Shown here piece after piece: positions 14,527 through 24,060 of a stretch of 64,000 nucleotides of DNA. Source of the stretch: CAYSEW01 sp964430245 (GTDB taxonomy: Bacteria > Bacteroidota > Bacteroidia > Flavobacteriales_D > Parvicellaceae). The notes beneath the pieces were generated by a model, which did no database searches, had not been told where the DNA came from, and saw only the letters and a list, made by a program, of their open reading frames with translations. Numbering within the stretch: the stretch's first letter is position 1; each line of letters starts with the position of its first letter. A program made the translations under genes and the position numbers. The stretch lies in assembly GCA_964430245.1 (NCBI GenBank), contig CAYSEW010000011.1, positions 1-64,000 of the forward strand, read 5' to 3'.

Positions 14527-15909
14527 CTACTTATCGTCCTTTTTATTTAATGGCTTTTCTTTACTATCAGAATTAGTTAGCGCATTATGAATTTTATCCT
14601 CTATAAGATTTTCATTGTTTTTTAATAAAAATGAATCTATTAAAACATCTTTTACTTTTTCTCCTCTGTTTAAAATAAGCGAAATGGCCATAACAACACT
14701 TGATAATAATATTGTGTAAAGAAGAATGCCTTGATCAAATGCATCTAATGTATAATCATACTCTGGATTATATAGCTCTAAAAGATTCCCATGTCCATCA
14801 ATCATACCATTTGGAATAGAAAAAAACAGTAATACAGTAATTAATCCTCTAGGAGCTATCCATACCAATGGAAATATCCCTTTGCCTTTTATCATTGCTA
14901 AAAACAAATACCTTATTAGGATTAAAATGGCTACAATAACCAAGCTTATCAATCCGAATCTCCAATCAAATAAAGAGCTAATTGAAATAGTAACTCCAAA
15001 TATTACAAAAAAGAAAGTCCTTAGAACAAACGCTGTTTCTAGTGTAATTACATGCAACTCATGTAATGATTCTTTTAATTTATCTCCAACTGAAAACCCC
15101 TTTAAAGGCCCTCTAAAAAACAATGTGTTATTATTAAGTACTAGACCGAAAAATAAAATGATAACCAATGATGAAAGGTGGAATGATTTACCTACTGCAT
15201 ATAACAAAATTAACACTGAAAATATTAAAAAATATTTGGCTTGTAATTGAAGCTTTTGAAATAAAAAAACCAATAAATACCCACTTACAATTGCAATTAA
15301 TATCGTAATCCCAATATTCAAAGAAACACCTTTTACTATTTGAATTACACTTTCAGCATCTCCATTATCTTTTAAAAAGTAAAAAAACATGATTCCTAGA
15401 ATATCTGAAAATGTACTCTCATATATCATGAACTCCTTTTTTTCATTCATTAAATACGCAACAGAAGGTATTATAATAGCACTACTCATTATAGAAAGAG
15501 GAACAGCGTAAATAAATGCTGTAAACCAATTTAAATTGTTGTTTAGAGGAGGGTTGTGCCATATCAGCATGAATAAAGCCGCAATTGCAAATGAAGAAAC
15601 TAATAAGGACAAAAGAGCCACAAAAAAGCTTTTTGTAATCAAACCTATTTTCTCTCTTTTTAATTCTAGGTCCAAGGCAGCTTCTAGTACTATAAATATC
15701 AACCCAATATTTCCTAAAATTTCAAGTCCTAGCATTAATTTTGAATCTTTAGCACTTATATCAGGTGTCCATATTGTTTGCTGAATAACCAAGCCCAAAA
15801 GAATTAACATCAAAACACTTGGTATTTTTGTTTTTTTAGAAATCACATTAAACAAAAAACTTAAGATAATGATCAGTGACGCAACAATTATTATATAATA
15901 TGGATTCAT
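14527..15909 (-). CDS. Cation:proton antiporter (CPA1/NhaP-like)
   Basis: 460 residues with about twelve hydrophobic segments. The N-terminus (YYIIIVASLIIILSFLFNVISKK) and KIPSVLMLILLGLVI match the first helices of sodium/proton antiporters, where KIP and the following G are conserved. SDILGIMFFYFL near residue 168 fits the acidic transport-site helix. APRGLITVLLFFSIP in the C-terminal third is a typical CPA1 motif. It would exchange Na+ (or K+) for H+ at the inner membrane, useful in a marine cell. The C-terminal tail is polar (about 425-460), with no TrkA domain. It follows the histidine kinase on the same strand by 14 bp. Confidence 0.85.
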   Translation of the reverse strand: MNPYYIIIVASLIIILSFLFNVISKKTKIPSVLMLILLGLVIQQTIWTPDISAKDSKLMLGLEILGNIGLIFIVLEAALDLELKREKIGLITKSFFVALLSLLVSSFAIAALFMLIWHNPPLNNNLNWFTAFIYAVPLSIMSSAIIIPSVAYLMNEKKEFMIYESTFSDILGIMFFYFLKDNGDAESVIQIVKGVSLNIGITILIAIVSGYLLVFLFQKLQLQAKYFLIFSVLILLYAVGKSFHLSSLVIILFFGLVLNNNTLFFRGPLKGFSVGDKLKESLHELHVITLETAFVLRTFFFVIFGVTISISSLFDWRFGLISLVIVAILILIRYLFLAMIKGKGIFPLVWIAPRGLITVLLFFSIPNGMIDGHGNLLELYNPEYDYTLDAFDQGILLYTILLSSVVMAISLILNRGEKVKDVLIDSFLLKNNENLIEDKIHNALTNSDSKEKPLNKKDDK

Positions 15910-15923
15910 CTTTTAATTAGGCT

Positions 15924-17437
15924 TTAGCTGATATTAGATGATGGCAAAAGAATTCTAAAGGTTGTTCCTTTATTTAGTTCTGTTTCTTTTATATAAATTT
16001 TTCCTTTATGATGATCTTCTATAATTCTCTTTGCCAAAGAAAGTCCTAACCCCCACCCTCTTGTTTTTGTAGTATAACCAGGCTCAAAAACAGCCTTTGT
16101 ATTATTCCCTGAAATACCTTTCCCTGTATCTGACACATCAATAAATACTTGATCATTGTCATTGCCAATAGTAAAAGTAAGATCCCCCTCGCCTTGCATT
16201 GCGTCAACTGCATTTTTAGTTAAATTTTCAATCACCCACTCAAATAAAGGTTTATTTAGCATCGTTTTTACCTCTTTTTTGGTTGCTATCACCTCAATTC
16301 TGATCTTTTTTGAGATTCTGCTTTTTAAGTAGTTTAAATTTTGTCTTATAACATTAATAACTTCTTCATTTTTAAGCACCGCATCCGACCCAATTTTTGA
16401 AAATCGCTCAGTGATTGTCTCCAATCGATGTATGTCTTTGCTCATTTCTACAATAGCCTCCTCCTTAACTCCTTGTTCTTTTAATATCTCATGTAAAGCC
16501 ATTAATGACGACAAAGGGGTTCCTAGTTGATGGGCTGTCTCTTTTGCCATACCTACCCAAACCTGGTTTTGCTCAGCACGTCTAAATGTACTGAACAGCA
16601 AATAAGCAACCAATAAAAATGCTGCTATTACCGCTAACATGATGTAGGGGAAATACCTTAGCTGCTTTAATGTTAAGGATTCCTGAAAATAAATAATCCC
16701 TTTTCTGGCATCTCCTAAATCTATACTAATAGGAGTGTTCTCATATTTCATTTGCTCAATTCTTTTACTTAGCTGCGCTTCTGGAATATTTGTTGCAATT
16801 ATATCATTGGTTTCCGCATCTACAAATACAACTGGAACCATTGCAGAGTTACTAATTAAGTCGTAATTAAAAGACTNNNNNNNNNNNNNNNNNNNNNNNN
16901 NNNNNNNNNNNNNNNNNNNNNNNNNNNNNNNNNNNNNNNNNNNNNNNNNNNNNNNNNNNNNNNNNNNNNNNNNNNNGCTTGATTTGAAAACTCATTAACT
17001 CTTGCTTTTATTTCTTGTTCTTGTTTTTCATAAACAGTGATTTCTGGCATGTTTACAGATGATAAAAAAAATGAGTTTTCATCCGTAAGAAGTAAGGGAA
17101 TATTGTCTTTTCGATATAATGTATCTACATTCTTTTCAATGATACCAAATGCGAATTCATAATCCGAATTTTCTTTTCCAATTGAAATTGTTGCAGATGC
17201 CCAAAGCTCTACATTTTCAGTCTCTTTTTCAGACAATGCACTAAATGATTGATTGGTAAGCTTAACAAGATCTGCTTTTTTTTTGATTGCTTGACTCCAT
17301 AGCTTTATTTTTTGTCTTTCCTCTAGTTGAACTTCAGAAGCAATATAAGAAGCATACCAAATTGTACCTGCAACTATAATTAAAGCAATTAAAGCCAGAA
17401 CATATTTCCATTTTTGTTTTCGGGAATAAAGATTCAT
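15924..17437 (-). CDS. Membrane sensor histidine kinase, interrupted by an assembly gap
   Basis: The gene starts at ATG 17437. An N-terminal TM helix (about 12-30) leads into a periplasmic sensor region that runs into the 100-N gap. Beyond the gap the frame is open well upstream of the apparent ATG at 16841 (SFNYDLISNSAMVPVV), so the two parts are one gene. A second TM (YIMLAVIAAFLLVAYLLF) precedes the H-box with the phospho-accepting His in ETAHQLGTPLSSL. The N box is ENLTKNAVDAM, and the G boxes are DTGKGIS and GWGLGLSLAKRI. No response regulator gene is adjacent, so its partner is elsewhere. The antiporter follows by 14 bp and may be co-transcribed. Confidence 0.88.
16877..16976. other. 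Assembly gap (100 N) inside the histidine kinase gene
   Basis: No overlap between the two flanks is visible, so real sequence is missing. The known kinase coding sequence on both sides totals 1414 nt; the missing length must be 2 modulo 3 to keep the frame. The 100 N is probably a nominal length. Confidence 0.85.
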
Positions 17438-17554
17438 ATAAAAACTATATCTACTAAATAACTTGGGCTAATTAACAATTATTGTTCAATTAACTGTCAT
17501 ATAAAAGTTGAGTTTAGAATATCAATAAATGATTTAATTTAAGTTACTCTCCTC

Positions 17555-17890
17555 CTATTTAACTTCATTTTCCTGAATTAATTTTGCATTGTATTGACCA
17601 TCAACTAATGAATTGACATGCTTAATTATTTTATCAGCATCAATACTAGCTAGGTCATATTCAACAGTCATTAATTTAAGGTCATAATCTATATTACACT
17701 CATCTACTCCTTCAAGTTTACTCACCTTATTGTCAATATAAGATTTACAACCTTTTTCACACATCATACCCTCAATAGAAAATTCACCTAACATTATTCC
17801 AGAAGATTGAATATTGTTATTTTGTTCTTTATTTTCACTACACCCAATAAGAACAATCATTATGAATGCTATTTTAAAAATTAACTTCAT
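17555..17890 (-). CDS. Heavy-metal-associated (HMA) domain lipoprotein
   Basis: 111 residues. The signal peptide ends in the lipobox VLIGC (Cys17), then a short linker, then one HMA domain with the metal site GMMCEKGC. This is a CxxxC spacing rather than the classical CxxC. It is followed by VSKLEGVDECNIDYDLKLMTVEYD, the typical HMA helix-strand arrangement. Such exported HMA lipoproteins probably bind copper or another soft metal in the periplasm. No metal-exporting ATPase is adjacent. It is divergent from the EamA gene at 17946. Confidence 0.8.
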   Translation of the reverse strand: MKLIFKIAFIMIVLIGCSENKEQNNNIQSSGIMLGEFSIEGMMCEKGCKSYIDNKVSKLEGVDECNIDYDLKLMTVEYDLASIDADKIIKHVNSLVDGQYNAKLIQENEVK

Positions 17891-17905
17891 TACTAAATTT
17901 TAAAT

Positions 17906-17913
17906 CAAAGATA
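17906..17913 (-). promoter_or_regulatory. Candidate -7 box before the HMA lipoprotein gene
   Basis: Minus-strand TATCTTTG (TAnnTTTG) lies 15 bp before the start at 17890, inside the 55-bp divergent region shared with the EamA gene. Confidence 0.45.
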
Positions 17914-17945
17914 CAAACGATATTTACAAAACATAACTAAACTAA

Positions 17946-18893
17946 ATGTCAAACACCTTTAAATCTTGGTTTCTTTTACTATTGATCTCAATAATTTGGG
18001 GTAGCTCTTTTTTACTAATAAAATTGGGTTTGATGGATGAGTTTGGAAATGAAAGATTAACACCTGAATTTCTAGGCGCTCTAAGATTGAGCATTGCATT
18101 TATTATTTTATTACCAATATGCTTCAAATACCTTTTTAAAACTTCCCCAAAAGACTTGAAGTTTCTGCTGTTAGTTGGGATTCTTGGCAATGGAGCACCT
18201 GCCTTCCTATTTCCATATGCTGAAATTCATTTAAGCAGTGCCTTGTCTGGAATTTTAAATTCATTAGTCCCAGTGTTTACAATACTCATTGCCGTTTTTG
18301 TATTCAAATTCATATGGAAGGCCAATCATATTTTAGGCATTACAATTAGTATTATTGGGACTTTATTTATTCTAAATGAAGATTTCATAATTACATCTAA
18401 CTCTAATTTTTTAGCAATTGGATGTATTTTAATAGGTTCTTTATGTTATTCCATTAGCCTTAATGTCATTAAATATAAGCTAGGTCATTTAAGCCCTGGT
18501 CATATAACATCCTTTTCATTTTTATTTATTGGACCCCCTTGTATTGTCTATTTATTCATCAAAGATTTTCCTGAATATATTCAACAAAACACAATGGGTT
18601 ATGATGGGATAATTGCAGTTTTTATTTTAGCAGTCATTGGCACCTCTTTTGCCGTCTTACTATTTAATCACCTTATAAAAATTTCAAATCCAGTGTTTGC
18701 TTCTTCAGTAACTTATTTTATACCAATTGTTGCAGTAATTCTTGGAGTTTATTACAAAGAAGAAATTACCTTTAACCAAATTATTGGTTTGTCCCTTATT
18801 TTGATGGGTGTTTTATTAATTAATATAAAATCACCACTATCTAAACTTAAAGTGCTTATTAATTTTGTAAAAAAAACAAACAATGCTGCTTAG
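17946..18893 (+). CDS. EamA/DMT-family transporter (second copy)
   Basis: 315 residues with about ten TM helices in two EamA repeats. The first repeat opens with LLLISIIWGSSFLLIKLGL, and its end carries the family pattern PAFLFPYAEIHLSSALSGILNSLVP. The second ends with FNQIIGLSLILMGVLLINIK and a basic tail. It is clearly diverged from the protein at 1209 and closer to the RhaT/YdcZ-like group with the SSALSG motif. Substrate unknown. It overlaps the glutaminyl cyclase-like gene by 11 bp, suggesting co-transcription. Confidence 0.85.
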   Translation: MSNTFKSWFLLLLISIIWGSSFLLIKLGLMDEFGNERLTPEFLGALRLSIAFIILLPICFKYLFKTSPKDLKFLLLVGILGNGAPAFLFPYAEIHLSSALSGILNSLVPVFTILIAVFVFKFIWKANHILGITISIIGTLFILNEDFIITSNSNFLAIGCILIGSLCYSISLNVIKYKLGHLSPGHITSFSFLFIGPPCIVYLFIKDFPEYIQQNTMGYDGIIAVFILAVIGTSFAVLLFNHLIKISNPVFASSVTYFIPIVAVILGVYYKEEITFNQIIGLSLILMGVLLINIKSPLSKLKVLINFVKKTNNAA

Positions 18894-19938
18894 AATTACA
18901 TCTATATTATTTTTATTAACCACCTTCATTGTTCTTCAAAATTGTAAAAGTCCAGATGAAACTGACTTTAATGATGATTCTCCAAAAAACAACACATCAA
19001 CAATAATTCAAGAATTAAAACCTGAATTAAATAAGATAACACCAGATTTAGACACTCCTCAATTTAATGAAGATTCTTCATTTGTCTTTATAGAAAATCA
19101 AGTTGCTTTTGGTCCTAGAGTACCTAATACTCAAGAACATAAAAATTGTGGAAAATGGCTCGTTTCTAAAATGGAAAATTATGGATTTGACGTGATTGTA
19201 CAAAAAGGAAAGGTAACAGCTTTTAACGGACTTGAATTAAATATTAGCAATATTATTTCAAGGCATAAGCCAGAAGCAGAAGGAAGGATCTTATTATGTG
19301 CGCATTGGGATACAAGACCATTTGCAGATGAAGATACTATTGATATATTCTCACCTATTGATGGTGCAAATGATGGAGCTAGTGGGGTTGGAGTATTATT
19401 AGAAGTAGCAAGAAATATTAGCACCTTATCTCCTGGATATGGAGTTGATATTATATTTTTTGATGCTGAAGACTATGGCGCTTCTAATGTTGTCTCTGAC
19501 CTAAGAAACACCAATGCGACATGGTGCCTAGGATCTCAGTATTGGTGTAAAAATCCTGTAATTAAGAATTACCAACCAAAATTCGGAATTCTTTTAGATA
19601 TGGTGGGTGGAGAAAATGCTAAATTTTATAAAGAGGGAATTTCTGTTCAATTTGCCAACAAACAACTTAAAGCAATATGGAAAGAAGCCATCAGTCTTGG
19701 CTACTATGATTATTTTATAAATAAATTGGGCGGAGAGATCACTGATGATCATTTATACTTAAATAAAATATCTAATATTCCGACAATAGACATTATTGAC
19801 TATGGCCCCAAAGAAAACAACAATTTTACATTTGGTAAGTTTTGGCATACTCATGCAGATAACATTACTATTATACATAAGCCAACATTAAAGGCTGTTG
19901 GTCAAACTCTTCTTCATATCCTATATCAAAAGATCTAA
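18883..19938 (+). CDS. Glutaminyl-peptide cyclotransferase-like M28 lipoprotein
   Basis: 351 residues. The signal peptide ends in LQNC, a lipobox. The mature protein has the M28 fold with the layout of animal-type glutaminyl cyclases: AHWDTRP, the metal Asp in DGANDGASG, FFDAEDYG with the metal and catalytic acids, LLDMVGG with the conserved Asp, and the last metal His in FWHTHADN. These enzymes turn an N-terminal Gln of exported proteins into pyroglutamate. An aminopeptidase activity is the alternative. Eight exported proteins in this window have signal peptides followed by Gln, which fits a QC role. The start overlaps the upstream EamA gene; polA begins 4 bp after the stop. Confidence 0.82.
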   Translation: MLLRITSILFLLTTFIVLQNCKSPDETDFNDDSPKNNTSTIIQELKPELNKITPDLDTPQFNEDSSFVFIENQVAFGPRVPNTQEHKNCGKWLVSKMENYGFDVIVQKGKVTAFNGLELNISNIISRHKPEAEGRILLCAHWDTRPFADEDTIDIFSPIDGANDGASGVGVLLEVARNISTLSPGYGVDIIFFDAEDYGASNVVSDLRNTNATWCLGSQYWCKNPVIKNYQPKFGILLDMVGGENAKFYKEGISVQFANKQLKAIWKEAISLGYYDYFINKLGGEITDDHLYLNKISNIPTIDIIDYGPKENNNFTFGKFWHTHADNITIIHKPTLKAVGQTLLHILYQKI

Positions 19939-19942
19939 AACA

Positions 19943-22714
19943 ATGACAGATAAAAAACTTTATTTACTTGATGCCTTTGCTTTAATCTACAGAGCTCATT
20001 TTGCATTTATCAGGAATCCAAGATACAACTCTAAAGGTATGAATACATCTGCAGTTCTAGGCTTTACTAATAGCTTGCTTGAAATTATAAATAATGAACA
20101 CCCTACACATATTGCTGTAGTATTTGATTCCCCAGGAGTTGGCATACGTGAAGATGTATATTCTGATTACAAAGCAAATAGAGAGCAAATGCCTGAGGAT
20201 ATTCAAATAGCTATTCCTTATATTAAAAGGTTAATAGAAGCCATGAATATTCCCGCTATAGCTTTAGAAGGGTATGAAGCTGATGATATTATGGGGACAC
20301 TTGCTTTTGAAGCAGAAAAAAGAGGTTTTGTCACTTATTTAATGACACCTGATAAAGATTTTGCTCAGCTAGTTACAGAAAACATATTCATCTATAAACC
20401 TGGTAGATCAGGTTCCCCTTCTCAGATTTTAGGCCCAAAAGAAATCTGTGAAAAATTTGAAATTACCAATCCAAAGCAAGTAATAGATATTTTAGGATTA
20501 TGGGGAGATGCTGTAGATAATATTCCTGGAATCCCAGGAATAGGTGAAAAAACAGCAAAAAAATTGATTGGAGAATATGGAAGTGTTGAAGCATTATTAG
20601 AAAATACCGACCAACTAAAAGGTAAACAAAAAGAAAATGTTGAGACCTATGCACAACAAGGGTTAATGTCAAAACATTTAGCAACTATAATACTAGATTG
20701 CCCAGTTGAATTTAATGAGTCTTTACTTGAAAAAAAGAAGGCAGATGAAACAGCTATTCTTGATCTTATGTCCGAGCTTGAGTTTAATCAACTTGCTAAA
20801 AGAATTCTTGGTGAAAAAACCGAATTAAAGGCCAGTCCTAAAAGTGGTCAAATGTCTTTATTTGGACAAATTGAAGAAAATGAAGAGCTTGAAGTTATAG
20901 AATACAAAACAATTAGCGATCTAAAAACAAATTATGTACTAATTGAAAAATTAAATGACCATAAGGAGTTTACTAAACTTTTAGTTCAACAACAAAAAGT
21001 ATGCTTTGATACTGAAACAAGTAGCTTAGATACCCAAAGCTCAACACTTTTGGGTATTGCTTTTTCATTTAAAAAAGGTGAGGGCTACTACTGTTCTATA
21101 CCTAATGATTCTAAAAAAGCAAAATTAATTCTTGACCTATATACGACATTTTTTAACAGTGAAAGTATCCTTAAAATTGCCCATAACATTAAATTTGATG
21201 CTGCTATATTAAGTAATTACAATATAGAAATCAATGGACCCTTTTTTGACACAATGATCGCTCATTATCTAATTGAGCCTGACCAACGTCATTCTATGGA
21301 TTTACTAGCTAAAAACTATCTTTCATATAAACCTATAAGCATTGAGACACTTATTGGTAAAAAGGGGAAGAATCAAAAAAGCATGATGGACCTTCCTGCT
21401 GAGCTCATAAAAGATTATGCTGCTGAAGATGCTGATGTAACTTTCCAATTGTATGAAATCCTCAATACTCAATTAAAATCAGCCAACTTGCTTGAATTAT
21501 TTAATGACATTGAGCTTCCATTAAGTCTGGTACTAATGAAAATGGAAAAAGAAGGAATTAAGCTAAATACAGCATCACTTAGTGAGTTTTCAGGCACATT
21601 AAATAAAAGTATTTCTGCGCTTAAAAAAAGTATTATTTCTGAAGCTGGTGTTGAATTTAATTTAGATTCTCCAAAACAATTAGGGAATATCCTATTTGAA
21701 AAAATGGAGCTAGATGAAAAAGCTAAAAAAACTAAAACTGGTCAGTATAAAACTGATGAACAAACTTTATTAAAATTAAGCCATCATGAAATCATCAAAA
21801 ATCTTCTAGATTATAGGCAGCAAAAGAAATTACAATCAACATATGTAGAGGCACTTCCTAAATTGATTTCCACAAAAACTGAAAGAATACACACTACTTT
21901 CATGCAAACTATTACTGCAACTGGCAGATTAAGTTCCAATCATCCTAACCTTCAAAACATACCTATCAAGTCTACAATGGGAAAAGAAATTAGAAGATCA
22001 TTTATCCCAAGAACTAAAGACTATTTATTAATGGCTGCTGATTACTCTCAAATTGAGCTTAGAATTATTGCCTCAATGAGTGATGATAAAAATATGATTG
22101 ATGCCTTCCATCGAAAAGAAGACATTCATTCTGCAACAGCTTCCAAAGTTTTTCATGTTGAAATTGATGAAGTCACAGAAGAAATGAGGAGAAAAGCAAA
22201 AATGGTGAATTTTGGTATCATATATGGCATTACACCTTTTGGTCTTTCTCAAAGATTAAATATTAAAAGGTCAGAGTCTAATGAAATTATTGACAGTTAT
22301 TTTAATGAATACCCTGACATTAAAAAATACATGGACCATATGATCCAATATGCCAAAGAAAATGGATATGTAGAAACTATAAAAAAAAGAAGGCGCTATC
22401 TTAAAGACATTAATAGTAGAAATGCTTCTGTAAGAGGTTTTGCTGAGAGGAATGCAATTAATGCTCCTATACAGGGAAGTGCTGCAGATATAATTAAGAT
22501 TGCTATGATCAATATTCTACATAAAATGGAATCCAATAACCTCAAATCAAAGCTAATCCTCCAAGTTCATGATGAATTAGTATTTGACCTTCATCATAAA
22601 GAAAAAGATGTTATGAAAAAACTAGTTAATAATGAAATGTCAAATGCCATTCAGCTATCGGTTCCTTTAGAAGTGGAAATTGGCATTGCAGATAATTGGT
22701 TAGACGCTCATTAA
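19943..22714 (+). CDS. polA: DNA polymerase I
   Basis: 923 residues from ATG 19943; an in-frame start at 19898 would overlap the upstream gene and add a non-homologous tail. Three domains are seen. The 5' nuclease (1-300) has LLDAFALIYRAHFAF and EGYEADDIMGTL plus the helix-hairpin-helix GIPGIGEKTAKKL. The 3'-5' exonuclease (about 340-530) keeps FDTETSSLD, so proofreading is probably active. The polymerase has MAADYSQIELRI (motif A), the O-helix MVNFGIIYGIT and VHDELVFDL (motif C). The O-helix keeps Phe. It works in Okazaki fragment maturation and repair. Confidence 0.97.
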   Translation: MTDKKLYLLDAFALIYRAHFAFIRNPRYNSKGMNTSAVLGFTNSLLEIINNEHPTHIAVVFDSPGVGIREDVYSDYKANREQMPEDIQIAIPYIKRLIEAMNIPAIALEGYEADDIMGTLAFEAEKRGFVTYLMTPDKDFAQLVTENIFIYKPGRSGSPSQILGPKEICEKFEITNPKQVIDILGLWGDAVDNIPGIPGIGEKTAKKLIGEYGSVEALLENTDQLKGKQKENVETYAQQGLMSKHLATIILDCPVEFNESLLEKKKADETAILDLMSELEFNQLAKRILGEKTELKASPKSGQMSLFGQIEENEELEVIEYKTISDLKTNYVLIEKLNDHKEFTKLLVQQQKVCFDTETSSLDTQSSTLLGIAFSFKKGEGYYCSIPNDSKKAKLILDLYTTFFNSESILKIAHNIKFDAAILSNYNIEINGPFFDTMIAHYLIEPDQRHSMDLLAKNYLSYKPISIETLIGKKGKNQKSMMDLPAELIKDYAAEDADVTFQLYEILNTQLKSANLLELFNDIELPLSLVLMKMEKEGIKLNTASLSEFSGTLNKSISALKKSIISEAGVEFNLDSPKQLGNILFEKMELDEKAKKTKTGQYKTDEQTLLKLSHHEIIKNLLDYRQQKKLQSTYVEALPKLISTKTERIHTTFMQTITATGRLSSNHPNLQNIPIKSTMGKEIRRSFIPRTKDYLLMAADYSQIELRIIASMSDDKNMIDAFHRKEDIHSATASKVFHVEIDEVTEEMRRKAKMVNFGIIYGITPFGLSQRLNIKRSESNEIIDSYFNEYPDIKKYMDHMIQYAKENGYVETIKKRRRYLKDINSRNASVRGFAERNAINAPIQGSAADIIKIAMINILHKMESNNLKSKLILQVHDELVFDLHHKEKDVMKKLVNNEMSNAIQLSVPLEVEIGIADNWLDAH

Positions 22715-22738
22715 TTATATAATAGTTTCAATTTAATG

Positions 22739-22746
22739 TATATTTG
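22739..22746 (+). promoter_or_regulatory. Candidate -7 box before the lipoprotein gene at 22758
   Basis: TATATTTG (TAnnTTTG) lies only 11 bp before the first ATG (22758). If it is used, transcription would start near or at that ATG, and ATG 22773 may be the real start. Confidence 0.4.
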
Positions 22747-22757
22747 AAAAAAACAAA

Positions 22758-23675
22758 ATGTATATGAATTTCATGAAAACATCATCTTTTCTAATTCTAA
22801 TTATATTTTGTGTTGGATGTGATTCTACAAGCAATGAAAAAATTGGTTCCAATAATAAAAAAACTGATCTTCCAATAAGGGATACGGTTGAAAATTCTAA
22901 TTTAGAAAATGAATCTCAGCATATTGAAGACATTTATTTAAATGTTCCTTCTCCTATGCGAACTGCTATTATTTTAAATAATGCTGGTGCTATTTACGAT
23001 CACACTCTGCCACTTGCTCCAAACATTGGCCATAAATACCAAACAAGTGATGAACAAGCCGTTATTTTAGGAGTTTATGGCACTGACCTTAACTACAGTG
23101 TCGTTTCAGATGAAATAATGGAAACTGAGTTGTACTTAAAAAGCATTAACCTAATTGGAGAGAAATTAGGGCTTGACAATATCCTAAATGAAGAGGTGAA
23201 AACAAGAGTTGACAACAACATTCACAGAATAGATTCTATGCAAGTTATTATTAGCACATTGTTTTGGGAAGTTGAATCAGCCTTGAAAGAAAATGACAGA
23301 AAAGACATTTCTGCACTTGTTGTAGCTGGAGGTTGGATTGAAGGCTTATATATAGCATCTCAGTTATCTTTACAAATGCCCGATAATACTAATATCACTA
23401 ATTTAATTTCTAAGCAAAAATATAGTATTGAAAGTCTATTAACATTACTTAATGCCAATGATTTTTCAGGTCAAATCACAGAAAAGCTAGTGACTCCTTT
23501 AAATGAATTAAAAGTAATCTTTGACGATATTAAAGAAGCCATCAATACCACACATGATAAAGCAGACAATAATGCGAATCAAATAGGTAATAATATTGAA
23601 TTGATCTATGATCAAGAAACTATCGATGAAATACGGAATTCAATCACTCAAATAAGGGATGACATCACCCATTGA
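22758..23675 (+). CDS. Hypothetical helical lipoprotein
   Basis: 305 residues, or 300 if it starts at the third ATG (22773, MKTSSF). The signal peptide ends in IFCVGC, a lipobox. A polar linker (about 25-60) is followed by a mostly helical domain with YLNVPSPMRTAIILNNAGAIYDH, FWEVESALKENDRKDISALVVAGGWIEGLY and a C-terminal helix-rich end. I do not recognise a characterised family; similar lipoproteins are present in other flavobacteria as far as I recall. It is the only gene between polA and tatA and seems to be a single-gene unit. Confidence 0.6.
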   Translation: MYMNFMKTSSFLILIIFCVGCDSTSNEKIGSNNKKTDLPIRDTVENSNLENESQHIEDIYLNVPSPMRTAIILNNAGAIYDHTLPLAPNIGHKYQTSDEQAVILGVYGTDLNYSVVSDEIMETELYLKSINLIGEKLGLDNILNEEVKTRVDNNIHRIDSMQVIISTLFWEVESALKENDRKDISALVVAGGWIEGLYIASQLSLQMPDNTNITNLISKQKYSIESLLTLLNANDFSGQITEKLVTPLNELKVIFDDIKEAINTTHDKADNNANQIGNNIELIYDQETIDEIRNSITQIRDDITH

Positions 23676-23780
23676 TATTCGATTTAAAGCACACAAACTC
23701 ATGTTTAAATTAATTGAATTATTTATTAAAATTCTCATGCCTCCATTTTTCAAAATTTGATCATTTTTCAGATTTATACT

Positions 23781-23798
23781 ACACTTATGCATAAGTGT
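23781..23798. promoter_or_regulatory. 18-bp perfect palindrome upstream of tatA
   Basis: ACACTTATG is followed directly by its reverse complement CATAAGTGT. The site ends 13 bp before a TAAATTTG -7 box and therefore covers the -33 region of the presumed tatA promoter, which is the expected place for an operator of a dimeric regulator. No second copy was noticed in the window. The function is inferred from symmetry and position only. Confidence 0.5.
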
Positions 23799-23811
23799 TA
23801 AACCCTTTTTG

Positions 23812-23819
23812 TAAATTTG
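23812..23819 (+). promoter_or_regulatory. Candidate -7 box before tatA
   Basis: TAAATTTG matches the TAnnTTTG consensus 22 bp before the tatA start, downstream of the palindrome at 23781-23798. Confidence 0.55.
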
Positions 23820-23841
23820 GCTATTCTAATACTTATTAAAA

Positions 23842-24051
23842 ATGGATTTATCTTTACTATTTATAAATAAAATTGGTGTCCCTGGACTAATTATTATTTT
23901 AATTGTAGTGTTATTACTTTTTGGCGGGAAAAAAATACCTGAATTAATGAAAGGCCTTGGAAAAGGTGTTAAAGAATTCAAAAATGCTTCTAAAGGTAAT
24001 AGTGCTGATAATACTAATGAAGAAGAAGCAACGGAAGAAAAAAAAGATTAA
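23842..24051 (+). CDS. tatA: Sec-independent translocase protein TatA/E
   Basis: 69 residues with the TatA architecture: a short N-terminal helix in the membrane (GVPGLIIILIVVLLLFG), the FGGKKIPELMKGLGKGVKEFK amphipathic helix with the conserved FG and P, and an acidic low-complexity tail (NEEEATEEKKD). TatA oligomers form the conduit for folded, twin-arginine-signalled proteins. The tatA-gatA neighbourhood is common in Bacteroidota. The molybdoenzyme in this window has no Tat signal, so it is not an obvious client. Confidence 0.93.
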   Translation: MDLSLLFINKIGVPGLIIILIVVLLLFGGKKIPELMKGLGKGVKEFKNASKGNSADNTNEEEATEEKKD

Positions 24052-24060
24052 TCATTTCTT

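Noticed and set aside
16856..16976. Misjoin between two different genes at the second gap
   Set aside because: Domain order on both sides (TM and sensor, then TM and kinase core) fits one histidine kinase in one open frame.
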